Positions 1-7,326 of a stretch of DNA of 10,783 bases are shown one piece after another (positions within the stretch are counted from its first letter, which is position 1; every line of letters starts with the position of its first letter). The notes beneath the pieces were generated by a model. That model had not been told where the DNA came from, made no database searches, and was given only the letters and a program-made list of their open reading frames with translations. The stretch comes from CAJBLF01 sp964430205 (GTDB lineage Bacteria > Patescibacteriota > Gracilibacteria > Absconditabacterales > Absconditicoccaceae), in NCBI GenBank assembly GCA_964430205.1, contig CAYSER010000029.1, positions 1 to 10,783 of the forward strand, given 5' to 3'. Position numbers and translations under genes: made by a program.

Positions 1-92
1 TGCTCTCCACAGCATCACCGAGCTATGTATTGCGGAAGAACTTCGAAGAGAAAGGAAATATGTTTGAGAAATATATCAAGGAATTATCCTAA
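1..92 (+). CDS. C-terminal fragment of an unidentified protein (5' end outside window)
   Basis: An open frame enters from the left edge (first full codon at base 3) and stops at TAA 90-92. The 29 visible residues are polar and mixed in charge, with the core SYVLRKNFEEKGNMFEKYI. This looks like the helical tail of a cytosolic protein, with no membrane segment or sorting signal. I do not recognise the family from so short a piece. No UGA codon falls in this stretch, so it reads the same under either code. An 8-bp inverted repeat follows 16 bp downstream but lacks a T-tract. Confidence 0.5.
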   Translation, partial: LSTASPSYVLRKNFEEKGNMFEKYIKELS

Positions 93-108
93 TGCACCTG
101 TCCAGTAG

Positions 109-130
109 TGATGTTTATGGAAAAACATCA
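109..130. repeat. Inverted repeat downstream of the first gene (possible weak terminator)
   Basis: TGATGTTT (109-116) pairs perfectly with AAACATCA (123-130) around a 6-nt loop. It lies just after the stop of the partial gene, where a 3' hairpin would be expected. The 3' flank is not T-rich on either strand, so intrinsic termination is doubtful. It could instead be an mRNA 3'-end stabiliser or chance. Confidence 0.3.
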
Positions 131-254
131 GTGCCTAGTGAGTCGTAGTAGGTAATATGCTATTGACGCTGTTTGTGCGATGAACTATAAGGGTTGTGAG
201 ATATATGAATCATAGATAAGATATGCTTGAAATTTTTGGGTAAATGGATATAGA

Positions 255-299
255 TGCCAAGCCAGTTTTTTGGCAAAACAGTAAACAAAAATGTATAAC
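255..299 (+). promoter_or_regulatory. Putative promoter with an overlapping inverted repeat, for the 178-aa gene
   Basis: A -35-like TTGGCA (270-275) and a -10-like TATAAC (294-299) are separated by 18 bp. Transcription would begin only a few bases before the ATG at 314, giving an almost leaderless mRNA. The -35 box is also the right arm of an inverted repeat, TGCCAA (255-260) with TTGGCA (270-275). This arrangement would suit a repressor site but could also be chance. Sigma-factor preferences of this lineage are assumed to be sigma70-like. Confidence 0.3.
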
Positions 300-313
300 G
301 AAAAAACAACTCG

Positions 314-850
314 ATGATGGAATTAACCAGCGAACAGATTTTCGAACTCCTTGAAAAATATAGTGTCATGGGGTTCGTATCAGGAGTATTGTCCAATACC
401 ATCAAGGTGACAGACAATGCTGTGCCGAGACAGGAAGAACAATATCTGAAGATCAAGGAGCATTTAAAAGCTCTTCCTGAAGGGGAGATCGAAAAGGACG
501 CTTTATGTGATCAGATCGAAGAAATATTGTCGCATGATGAAACGGTCATGGTGTTGTTCAAAAAGGATAAACATAATGGCAAGGTCGGAGTGAGAAAAAC
601 TTTTCCGAAAGGATGTTGCTATTACATCGGGACAGATCCTAAGCATCTTACCAAGGTATACATACATTGGAAAGAAGAGAAAATGTTTCTCTTGCAGAAT
701 ATCAGGTCGCTCAAGAGCAAAAACCTGATGGTGAGTAAGTTCGCGATTGATATAATCGAAAATGTCTTCTGTATGAACATTTCCATGCAAGGTGCGGATA
801 GTCCTGAAGAAAGGGCTGAGATCAATATCTATATAGGATACAGCCGATAG
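314..850 (+). CDS. Hypothetical protein, 178 aa
   Basis: The frame runs ATG to TAG with no internal UGA. An in-frame TAA at 296-298 limits the start to ATG 314 or the adjacent ATG 317. No Shine-Dalgarno sequence precedes either. I do not recognise the family. The first half (about residues 1-80) is charged and helical-looking. The second half has beta-like stretches, such as FPKGCCYYIGTD and VYIHWKEEKMFLLQNI, so a small two-domain cytosolic protein is plausible. There is no signal peptide or membrane segment. It stands alone: a promoter-like sequence lies upstream and a strong intrinsic terminator begins 23 bp after the stop. Reality is supported by length, codon texture and clean flanking signals; function is unknown. 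Confidence 0.8.
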   Translation: MMELTSEQIFELLEKYSVMGFVSGVLSNTIKVTDNAVPRQEEQYLKIKEHLKALPEGEIEKDALCDQIEEILSHDETVMVLFKKDKHNGKVGVRKTFPKGCCYYIGTDPKHLTKVYIHWKEEKMFLLQNIRSLKSKNLMVSKFAIDIIENVFCMNISMQGADSPEERAEINIYIGYSR

Positions 851-873
851 CCAGGAAAGAAGGTTAGGAATGA

Positions 874-902
874 GAGCGTGGTATACCATGCTCTTTTTTT
901 TT
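874..902 (+). terminator. Intrinsic terminator after the 178-aa gene
   Basis: A 10-bp stem, GAGCGTGGTA (874-883) with TACCATGCTC (884-893), contains a single G-U pair and is followed directly by nine Ts (894-902). The arms are contiguous, so a few central pairs must open to form the loop. This is a textbook rho-independent terminator for the plus strand and isolates the upstream gene from the hydrolase gene. Confidence 0.85.
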
Positions 903-970
903 GTTTTGAAAATAACTATGAAATCATTACCTTAACATCAATACGCGTATTTATCTCATTCCAGATGTGC

Positions 971-1477
971 ATGACTGAGACCGCTTTAGTGCTGATAGAT
1001 TTCCAAGAAGAGCGGACAAATCCGCAAAGCGATTATTATGTGGGGAATCTCGAAGAAGTTATAGCGAAAGTCAATTATCTGATCGATCATTGCAGGGCGA
1101 GAGGATACAAGATCATCCGAACCAAGCATAGGGAACCCGATTCTTTAGAGTATTTCTGACCGGAAACGAGGTTTATTCGTGAACTCAAGATCTATGATTC
1201 GGATACGGTTATCATCAAGAATAAGATCAATCCATTCTATCATACATCTTTGGAACAGGAATTGTCAGGGATTAAACACGTCATCGTCTGTGGTATCCTA
1301 ACCAATCTTTGCGTAAGGAGCTTTATCCAGGATGCATACGATAGGGATTTCGCTATTACGGTCATCAAGGATTGTTGCGTTGCACATAGTCCGGAGATGC
1401 AGGAGTTTACCTTCTATGATCTGGCGCAGACAAGGGATGAAATAGACTTCACGGATCTCAAGGAATTCACAGAATAA
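971..1477 (+). CDS. Cysteine hydrolase, isochorismatase/nicotinamidase family
   Basis: The product is 168 aa once TGA 1157-1159 is read as Gly63; under the standard code it is split in two. The family catalytic triad is present: Asp10 in LVLIDFQEE, Lys83 in VIIKNKINPF, and nucleophile Cys114 in CGILTNLCVRS. The downstream segment SFIQDAYDRDF matches the helix that usually follows the cysteine. Known members hydrolyse amide or ether bonds (nicotinamide, isochorismate, N-carbamoyl compounds) in the cytosol. Nicotinamidase activity would suit NAD salvage in a reduced genome, but the sequence alone does not fix the substrate. I chose ATG 971 because LVLIDFQEE normally lies within the first 15 residues; ATG 965, two codons upstream, is also possible. 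The gene lies between two terminators and looks monocistronic. The length is typical of compact family members. Confidence 0.88.
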
Positions 1478-1496
1478 ACCAAATAGGTAATGATTC

Positions 1497-1526
1497 AAAA
1501 AAAACAGTCTGCACGGCTGTTTTTTT
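1497..1526. terminator. Bidirectional terminator between convergent hydrolase and nrdR genes
   Basis: Eight As (1497-1504), CAG, a short loop, CTG (1517-1519) and seven Ts (1520-1526) form an A-stem-T arrangement. The inner stem extends by a T-G and a C-G pair around the loop TGCAC. On the plus strand it ends the hydrolase transcript 20 bp after its TAA. On the minus strand the As become a U-tract, which would end the nrdR operon 41 bp after its TAG. The GC core is short, so efficiency is uncertain. Confidence 0.7.
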
Positions 1527-1566
1527 CATATATTCTGCTATCGACCAAAGATCTATTGACGGTGGG

Positions 1567-2001
1567 CTATTCGATGAAACGCTTGAAATCTTTGATGCTT
1601 TCAAATGATTTATAGACGGAAGCGAATCTGACATAAGCTACAGGATCAACTTTTTTCAATGCTCTGACGACATCGTCTCCTATCTCCTTCGAGGTGATCT
1701 CATTCTTATCGGTAGACCATTCGACTTCGAGATTGTTGATCATATTTTCGATCTTTTCCTTATCGATCTCTCTTTTCGCGAATGCGAGTACGATAGCTTT
1801 CTTCAGTTTCTGCCTATCGTACATCTCCTTGCTTCCATCCTTTTTGATGACCACTAATTCGGTGAATCCCTTCCTCTCAAAAGTGGTGAATCTATGTTGG
1901 CAGTATTCGCATTCCCTTCTTCTCCTGATGCTCTGCCCATCCTCGATGACTCTTGAATCGATGACTTTGGTCTCCATACTTTGGCACTTCGGGCACTTCA
2001 T
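1567..2001 (-). CDS. nrdR: Transcriptional repressor NrdR (144 aa)
   Basis: NrdR is a zinc-ribbon/ATP-cone repressor of ribonucleotide reductase genes that senses ATP/dATP balance. The N-terminal zinc ribbon shows Cys3 and Cys6 (MKCPKC) and Cys31 and Cys34 (CEYC), with the basic stretch SIRRRREC between them. The family hallmark HRFTTFER follows. The ATP-cone spans about residues 46-136, with VIKKDGSKEMYDRQKLKKAI at its start and AYVRFASVYKSF near its end, both highly characteristic. I chose ATG 2001 because family members begin at the zinc ribbon. A longer frame from 2028 would add nine hydrophobic residues with no counterpart. The gene is open without UGA and stops at TAG. It is last in a minus-strand block, 94 bp after the 734-aa gene. 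No ribonucleotide reductase gene is in the window. Confidence 0.96.
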   Translation of the reverse strand: MKCPKCQSMETKVIDSRVIEDGQSIRRRRECEYCQHRFTTFERKGFTELVVIKKDGSKEMYDRQKLKKAIVLAFAKREIDKEKIENMINNLEVEWSTDKNEITSKEIGDDVVRALKKVDPVAYVRFASVYKSFESIKDFKRFIE

Positions 2002-2054
2002 AACTATGATGATGAATTGATAAAACACTGAATTGCTGAAATGTTCGATTATGC

Positions 2055-2105
2055 ATCAATTGATCATTTCAACAGTGAATCATTGTGGCGTTGTGTTATT
2101 GTGGC
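2055..2105 (-). promoter_or_regulatory. Repeat-rich nrdR upstream region (possible operator)
   Basis: The 94-bp spacer upstream of nrdR, with the end of the preceding gene, carries a perfect palindrome ATCAATTGAT (2055-2064). It also carries two direct copies of ATTGTGGC (2082-2089 and 2098-2105), 16 bp apart start to start. On the minus strand these give CACAAT, which resembles one half of the known NrdR box (CACWAT), but no complete NrdR box is visible. The right-hand copy overlaps the end of the 734-aa gene. Autoregulation is only a guess. Confidence 0.25.
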
Positions 2106-4300
2106 ATGATGAATCTCTTATTATAATAGCTGATGTTCTTTAAGAATCCTTTGAATCGGATGATGTCCTCGATGATAATTTTCTTCTTGAGCTCTTCAAT
2201 ATCTTTATGTGCAGAGAATGATCTCCGATTGTCATAGCCGATCTTGAGATACTCCTTATTGTCATCGATCTCTATTCGGTATCTGATGATCTCATTGAAA
2301 TCAGCTTGGAGCGAAGTGATGATTTCAGCTATCTTGTTTTCATAATATGGATCGATATTCAGGATTTCCTTGATATAGAGGGAAATGAGGAAATAGGTGT
2401 CGAGAGTTATTTCCTTCTCGGATGATTGATCTTTGAGATAGGTGAGGTAGATCAGGAATCAAGAAAAGGTCTCTCTGATAGTGGCGAACATGCCCAGAAT
2501 TGCATAATCCGAATAGTCATTCTTGAGTATGATAGCATGTGTTGTGAGTGCTCTGAAAAATCGCTTACTGATCCGGAAATCTAGATTGTAGATATTCTCT
2601 TTGATATGATAGATATCCTGTTCGGTGATATGCTGTTGGAGGATAGCGAGGAATTCTTTGTGCTCGAGATGTATCGCGATATCCTTATATATCGATTCGA
2701 TAAATTCAGCATCAGATGATTTGACCAAGGCGGATATCTCTTGTCCGATCAGTCATTTGAAGAGTTCGATGATCTTCTTATTCTTGATGTAGAGCCTTAT
2801 ATCCTTCGGATTGATGTCTTGGAGGACGGTCGCAAGGAAGGATTCATCGAAGGACTTGAGGAGTGATATATTGGAGTAGATATTCTTGATGTCGGTCTTG
2901 TGGGGAAGAATGAATTTCTGCTTTCACGCCCTTACGTTCTCTGCAGTATGCTTGTAGAAGAATACGTTTTTCCCATATTGGTAGAGGAGTCATCCATAGT
3001 AGAGGAGCGTATAGTTCTTCTCTTCCAGCGGTTCATTGAGTGTATTGATTTCATGGATGACAGGGTGCCTAAAAAGTCTGAGAAAAAACGTATCGCCTCT
3101 AGATACCCATGACCCTCAGATGAGCGTGATATAGAAATTAAGGATTTTCTCCATGAGTTTGGATTCTTTCTTTATCCTCTCTGGGATCTTGAAGCTTTCG
3201 ACATTCTCTACATCTTCGCCGATGGAGGACATGAGATCATCCAGATCCTCTTTGATGGGATTTCATTTTTTGTCTTCGTTCCTAAAGATGGTCATCATGT
3301 ATTTCTGGATTCCTCAGAAGAAATGTTTCTTGAAGTTCCTATAATCAGTGATATAGATGAGGAAAGGCTCTAGCTTCGATGCATCCTTGCGGAAACTGGT
3401 GATATAGTCATCAAGCGTTTTCTTATCATAGAGTTTGGAAACCACGGTGTCGGTGATCAAAAACATATCGGAATCGATGAAAAGATATCTGAGAAGGATA
3501 TCTGCAGGGAGTATGGATTGGAGTATCTTGGTCTCTACGGCAGAGAAATGTCTCTTCGCAGTAAATTCTTTGGCATTATCGATGAATTCAGCATAGATAT
3601 TCTTAGCTTCTCATTTGAGCTCATCATAGAACAATCGGGCATAGATATCCTTATCGCTCACATGTTCATGGATGAAGATGCTGTTGAATCTCTGATAGAC
3701 AGCGAACAGCATGAAGAAAAGCTCGATCTGATTGAGCAATGCCTTCTTGAGCAATTTTATGACTGAGGGATCGATTTTCTTCGCGGTCTGCTGGAAGACG
3801 AATTCATAGAATGAGAAAACGATATCTACGAACCGGTTATAGTTTTTTTCCCTATCCTTGTAGGGGAAAATCTTGATCCTTGCCAGGAAGACGAAGCTCA
3901 GCAGAAATACCGTATAGAGGAAGTTGAGATAATATTCCGGAGGATAGGACCTGAAGATATCTTTAACATAGAGAGCTACGACCAAAGCGAGATTGTTCCC
4001 GATATTGGCAGGCGAGAAGAATCTATATCCATTCAGGTTCGCAGTCGCGGAATAACTATAATAGGTGTCGATGTCCTTCGCTTTCAACGATGGATCCTCT
4101 CAGAAGCCTATCTTGAATTCAAAAGGATCAAGCGTCACATCAAAAAGATTCAATTTATAGTTTTCTACGATCTTCCTATTGATTACGGAAAAAAATTCTT
4201 TCGTCGATATGAACGAAATGAACATACTAGCAGGATTCATGGTCTGAGAGACGATCTCGTCAGGGAAAAGCGACAAGAGGACTCTTTTGAAGAGCTGCAT
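2096..4300 (-). CDS. Large hypothetical protein, 734 aa
   Basis: The frame is continuous from ATG 4300 to TAA 2096 if its nine TGA codons are read as glycine; the standard code leaves only scattered pieces. I recognise no family. The protein is rich in Lys, Ile, Phe, Tyr, Asp and Glu, looks largely alpha-helical, and has no signal peptide. One hydrophobic stretch near residues 130-145 (LYTVFLLSFVFLARI) could be a single membrane segment or a buried helix. No nucleotide-binding loop, metal motif or repeat stands out. The start codon lies 30 bp after the FKBP stop and is the first ATG after an in-frame TAA at 4331. The arrangement suggests translation from the same mRNA as the membrane protein and lipoprotein upstream. 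A structural or envelope-associated role is inferred from the neighbours only. Confidence 0.8.
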
Positions 4301-4330
4301 ATGAAGACTAAGGAGTGCAGAGTAAAAAGA

Positions 4331-4834
4331 TTATTGCTTAGAGAGTACGGTGATCGTATACTGCAAAGTATCCCGTGTCTGTCTTGGGTTGATATCGAAA
4401 AGCACCAAGGTGCTTCAGCTTCAATCGGTTTCGGTGCCCTTGACGACACCTTCGAAATTGCCTAATTTTTGCATTGATCATTTCTCTGTCTTGATGCTCA
4501 GTTTATCGAAAATTAGCTTAGATATCTTCTGGATATTGTTCACATCATAGAGTTTTCCGTATCATTGGTCAGGGACGATCGATATCGTTTTGGTTTTCCC
4601 TATTTTCATCCCTACGACGCCTTGATCCAGTCAGGAGATGACTTGGCCTGATCATACCGTGAAGGTCAGCGGCGCTTGATCGGTTGCATGGTCAAAGAGA
4701 GTCCCATCCTGGAATGTCGCTGTATAAACCAGGGAGATGGTATCTCATGCACGTACGGAATTCTTGTTTGTACATCAAGCAAGGAGAAAAATGGAAAGCA
4801 AGGTAATACCTATCAGAGAGGGTAATCTTTTCAT
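4331..4834 (-). CDS. Lipoprotein SlyD-like FKBP-type peptidyl-prolyl cis-trans isomerase (167 aa)
   Basis: The frame contains eight UGA-Gly codons. Residues 1-20 are a lipoprotein signal: MKR, a hydrophobic run, and lipobox LLAGC with acylated Cys21. The lipobox glycine is itself UGA. The FKBP fold follows: SLVYTATFQDGTLFD, PLTFTVGSGQVISGLDQGV, GMKIGKTKTISIVPDQGYG. Ligand-pocket positions Tyr37, Phe47, Asp48, Phe58, Val65, Ile66 and Tyr92 are kept; the usual tryptophan after the VI pair is Leu69, as in many SlyD proteins. Residues about 96-145 form an insert in the flap, then VLFDINPRQTRDTLQYTITV returns to the FKBP core, matching SlyD architecture (proline isomerase plus chaperone insert). 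SlyD is normally cytosolic; this copy should be anchored to the outer face of the cytoplasmic membrane and help fold exported proteins. It sits mid-operon. Confidence 0.88.
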
Positions 4835-4903
4835 TGGTGATATGCGGATTACGGATAAATACGGATAATGTATGCATATGTGGCAGTATTGCAACGAGAA
4901 GTA
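4835..4903 (-). other. 69-bp spacer before the FKBP gene with short CGGAT repeats
   Basis: CGGAT occurs at 4845, 4852 and 4862 on the plus strand (ATCCG on the coding strand), just before the FKBP start. No Shine-Dalgarno sequence and no clear hairpin is present. The repeats may be a protein-binding site, a translation-initiation feature or chance. Confidence 0.2.
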
Positions 4904-5314
4904 TTAATTATTGATCTTGTCGAGTATGAATTTCTTCCGAGATTCCTGAGGGCTAGTGATCACGTTATCCTCATGATCGACAAAAGGGGTCGTGGATCAT
5001 GTGGCAATAGGTTTTTTCTGATACGTATCTTCGAATTTGATGATATATTCGTCGCCTTGGAGCATATTATTTTCATGTTCTAGGAAATACCTAGCATATT
5101 CTGATTTCTCGTAATTCACCAAGAAGTTCTGGGTGAAGGCAAGCTCTTCAGTCTTTGTCTGTTGCTCGATGGTCGCATCCTCTATGGCTGTCTCTATAGA
5201 AACGTAATTAACATAGGTTTTGATAGCGAATATCATGGCAAAAAGATCCAGAATGATGAGTCCATACTGGATACGATTCGGGTATTTTCTGAGCAACGCG
5301 TGAAGATTATCCAT
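4904..5314 (-). CDS. Single-pass membrane protein with FtsB/DivIC-like layout (136 aa)
   Basis: The frame runs from ATG 5314 to TAA 4904 with one UGA read as Gly106. A short basic N-terminus (LLRKYPNR) precedes one hydrophobic segment at about residues 17-36. An acidic, Gln/Glu-rich, probably coiled-coil region follows (ETAIEDATIEQQTKTEELAF). The segment SEYARYFLEHENNMLQGDEY then resembles the ARxxLGxxxPGE region after the coiled coil of septum-formation initiators (FtsB/DivIC). Topology and size fit that family, which links the cell-division machinery at the membrane. However, similarity is weak, Asp23 lies within the membrane segment, and other small membrane coiled-coil proteins cannot be excluded. 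It is first in the minus-strand block and divergent from mutL. Confidence 0.7.
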
Positions 5315-5509
5315 ATGATGAAAGAGTGATATGCATAAACTGGATAGGTGCGAAATACTCTATGTATTGGTATTCTTGGTTGAAAATGCAAGGTAATTTA
5401 TTACAAAGTACAAGATAAATAAAATAAAAAGAGTGAAATATGCGTTCACTAGTATAGGAGTTGACTAAATCTTTTGATTTTCTCAATGTTTTAGTGTTGT
5501 AATCGATAG
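5315..5509. promoter_or_regulatory. Divergent AT-rich intergenic region between the envelope operon and mutL
   Basis: This 195-bp spacer must hold promoters for both directions. Bases about 5396-5440 are very A-rich on the plus strand (TAAATAAAATAAAAAGAG). A plus-strand promoter candidate for mutL lies at 5474-5503. For the minus strand, TTTCGC with TATCAC 18 bp downstream (plus positions about 5324-5353) is a weak candidate. I see no gene, riboswitch or strong hairpin here. Confidence 0.4.
5474..5503 (+). promoter_or_regulatory. Putative mutL promoter giving a leaderless transcript
   Basis: A -35-like TTGATT (5474-5479) and -10-like TGTAAT (5498-5503) are 18 bp apart. With normal sigma70 geometry, transcription would start at about 5510, the A of the mutL ATG, so the mRNA would have no leader. 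An alternative -35, TTGACT at 5461-5466, lacks a well-spaced -10. Confidence 0.3.
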
Positions 5510-7234
5510 ATGCCGATACGCAAACTGCCGGAATATCTCATCAATAGGTTGAAAGCCGGAGAAATCGTAGAAAGGCCAGCCTCAATCCTCAAGGAATTGG
5601 TCGAAAACAGTCTTGATGCGTGAGCCACACACCTCAGGATAGCTATCGATGATGGAGGAAAATCCCTAATCAGTGTCGAAGATGATGGATCATGAATCGA
5701 GCTTTCTGATATGGATCTCTTGTTCGAAAGATATGCAACTTCCAAGATCTATGGAGAACAGGATCTCTTTAATCTGAGCAGCTATGGATTCCGTTGAGAG
5801 GCATTGGCAAGTATCGCTGAAGTGAGCAAAACGACTATCATCTCCAAGACCGAATATAGCGAGATAGGAAGCAAGATCACAAAATTGGGCATGGATTCCA
5901 TCATCAGGCATCAGCCAGTCGGATTCGTCCATGGCACCATAGTCACCATCCAGGATCTCTTCTATAATGTCCCAGCTAGGCTCAAATTCCTCAAATCATC
6001 GCAGACGGAATTTTTCTATTGCTACAACTATATTGTAGATATAGCTATTATGCATCCGGATAAGGCATTCCTTTTCAAGAAGAGCGATAAGGTGGTATTC
6101 GATCTGAAACCGAGAGCAAGTCTGATGGAAAGGATTATGGATATCTACAAGAAGGATCGGTCACAGCATATCAAGGAGCTGCAGCATAGTGGTGATGAAC
6201 TTGCTCTCTATGGTATTGTGGGGAATGCACAGTTGTTGTTTGGATCATGAGAGAATATCAAGATCTATGTCAACAAAAGGCCTGTCCAGGATAAGGTGAT
6301 CAAGAAAGCGTTGATGGATGCATATTATAGACAGATAGCTCCAGGCGAGTACCCTCTAGCAATCCTTATGATAGATGCTAAACCGAGCTTTGTGGATGTG
6401 AATGTCCACCCAAGAAAGCTTGAAGTGAAATTTGCGGATTCCAGGAAGGTGTACGATGTGGTCTATAAGAATGTACAGCAAGCGTTAGGAGAGAATAGGG
6501 TATCGACTATCCATCAGCAATTTTCGAGAATGGAAGTCCCTGCAGCATCATCATTTGAGCAGAATGCTATGTTCTGAGCAAATGATTTCGCAACCATCAA
6601 CAATCCTACAGTGACGCAAGCGACGATGCTTATGTCGACTGAGCAAGAGCAATTACGGGATAAGGAGATAGGCGAGTATAAGGTCATCGGACAGCTATGG
6701 AATTCGTATATCATCCTGGAGTCCACTGACGCACTCTACTATATCGATCAGCACGCACTGGCAGAGAGGATATTATTCGAGAAGATCAAGGCAGGAATCA
6801 AAGATCCTGAATGACCGAAATCCGAGATTCTCTTGCAGCCCATCATCATCGAAGTGGCTGCAATCCCTGGAATAGATCATAAACTCGATGAGATCAATAC
6901 GTTGTGATTCGATGCTTCCAGAATAGGAGAGAATAAAGTGGCGATTTATTCCATACCTCAGATATTTTCAGTATATAAGATAGATATGGAGAGTATATTC
7001 AATCATATCTTGTATCTAGAACAGATCACCTTTGATTATATCTTGGACAATATCTTTGCAACTCATGCCTGCAAGGTTTCTATCAAAGCGGGAGATAGGC
7101 TCTCATTACCGGAGATGACCAACCTCGTGAAAGAATGACTTTCGGCTGTGCCTGGACTCTTTGTCTGCCAGCATGGCAGGCCGTTCTTTATCCGCAGCGA
7201 AAAAAGGGAGATAGATAAGTTTTTCGATAGATAA
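5510..7234 (+). CDS. mutL: DNA mismatch repair protein MutL (574 aa)
   Basis: MutL couples MutS mismatch recognition to strand incision. Eight TGA codons must be glycine for the frame to be whole. The N-terminal GHKL ATPase shows ELVENSLDAGA (Gly38 = UGA), DDGSGIE (Gly62 = UGA), ATSKI and GFRGEALASI (Gly96 = UGA), so all three ATP-site glycines use the recoded codon. FYNVPARLKFLKS and VNVHPRKLEVKF complete the N-terminal half. A linker at about residues 340-385 leads to the C-terminal domain. That domain keeps the endonuclease motif DQHA(X2)E(X4)E at 413-424, plus ATHACKVSIKAGD (517-529) and CQHGRP (553-558), so this is a nicking MutL like that of Bacillus rather than the E. coli type. ATG 5510 directly precedes the conserved PIRKLPEYLINRLKAGEIVE. 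No mutS gene lies in the window. Confidence 0.97.
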
Positions 7235-7257
7235 AAAAAGACGGAGATATCCGTCTT
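7233..7257 (-). terminator. Intrinsic terminator of the surface-protein operon
   Basis: An 8-bp perfect stem, AAGACGGA (7238-7245) with TCCGTCTT (7250-7257), has loop GATA. On the plus strand it is preceded by a run of seven As (7233-7239), which becomes the U-tract on the minus strand. It therefore terminates minus-strand transcription about 70 nt after the surface-protein stop. The A-run begins inside the mutL TAA, so the convergent transcripts meet here. The plus-strand 3' flank is not T-rich, leaving mutL termination less clear. Confidence 0.7.
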
Positions 7258-7326
7258 ATGCAATCGAATGGGGTGATCCATGATTCCTTGCGTTTTTCTG
7301 TTTGGCAAAGATTTTTTTTGCATCTT

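Larger units (their letters stand above)
93..313. other. Intergenic spacer of 221 bp
   Basis: This is the largest gene-free stretch in the window. Apart from the inverted repeat at 109-130 and the promoter-like region at 255-299, I see nothing in it: no tRNA-like cloverleaf and no plausible small gene. A minus-strand open frame at 160-456 runs across it, but it overlaps the start of the real gene at 314 and has no recognisable product. Confidence 0.5.

Noticed and set aside
160..889. Minus-strand open frames at 160-456 and 503-889
   Set aside because: They lie antisense to the 178-aa gene or its promoter, have no recognisable features, and the second overlaps the strong terminator.
1694..2020. 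Plus-strand open frame antisense to nrdR
   Set aside because: It is a shadow of nrdR, whose zinc ribbon and ATP-cone are unambiguous.
2900..3766. Plus-strand open frames at 2900-3112, 3153-3344 and 3518-3766
   Set aside because: They are antisense to the continuous 734-aa gene and arise only as shadows of its codon composition.
4237..4877. Minus-strand frames at 4237-4449 and 4692-4877
   Set aside because: They are in other frames of the FKBP lipoprotein gene, which has clear domain motifs.
5510..7234. mutL as a pseudogene with eight nonsense mutations
   Set aside because: All eight are TGA, none is TAA or TAG, the reading frame never shifts, and the testable positions are invariant glycines. 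Recoding explains everything.
7304..7321. Short GCAAA/TTTGC hairpin as a mutL terminator
   Set aside because: The stem is only 5 bp with a T-filled loop and no T-tract after it; too weak to call.
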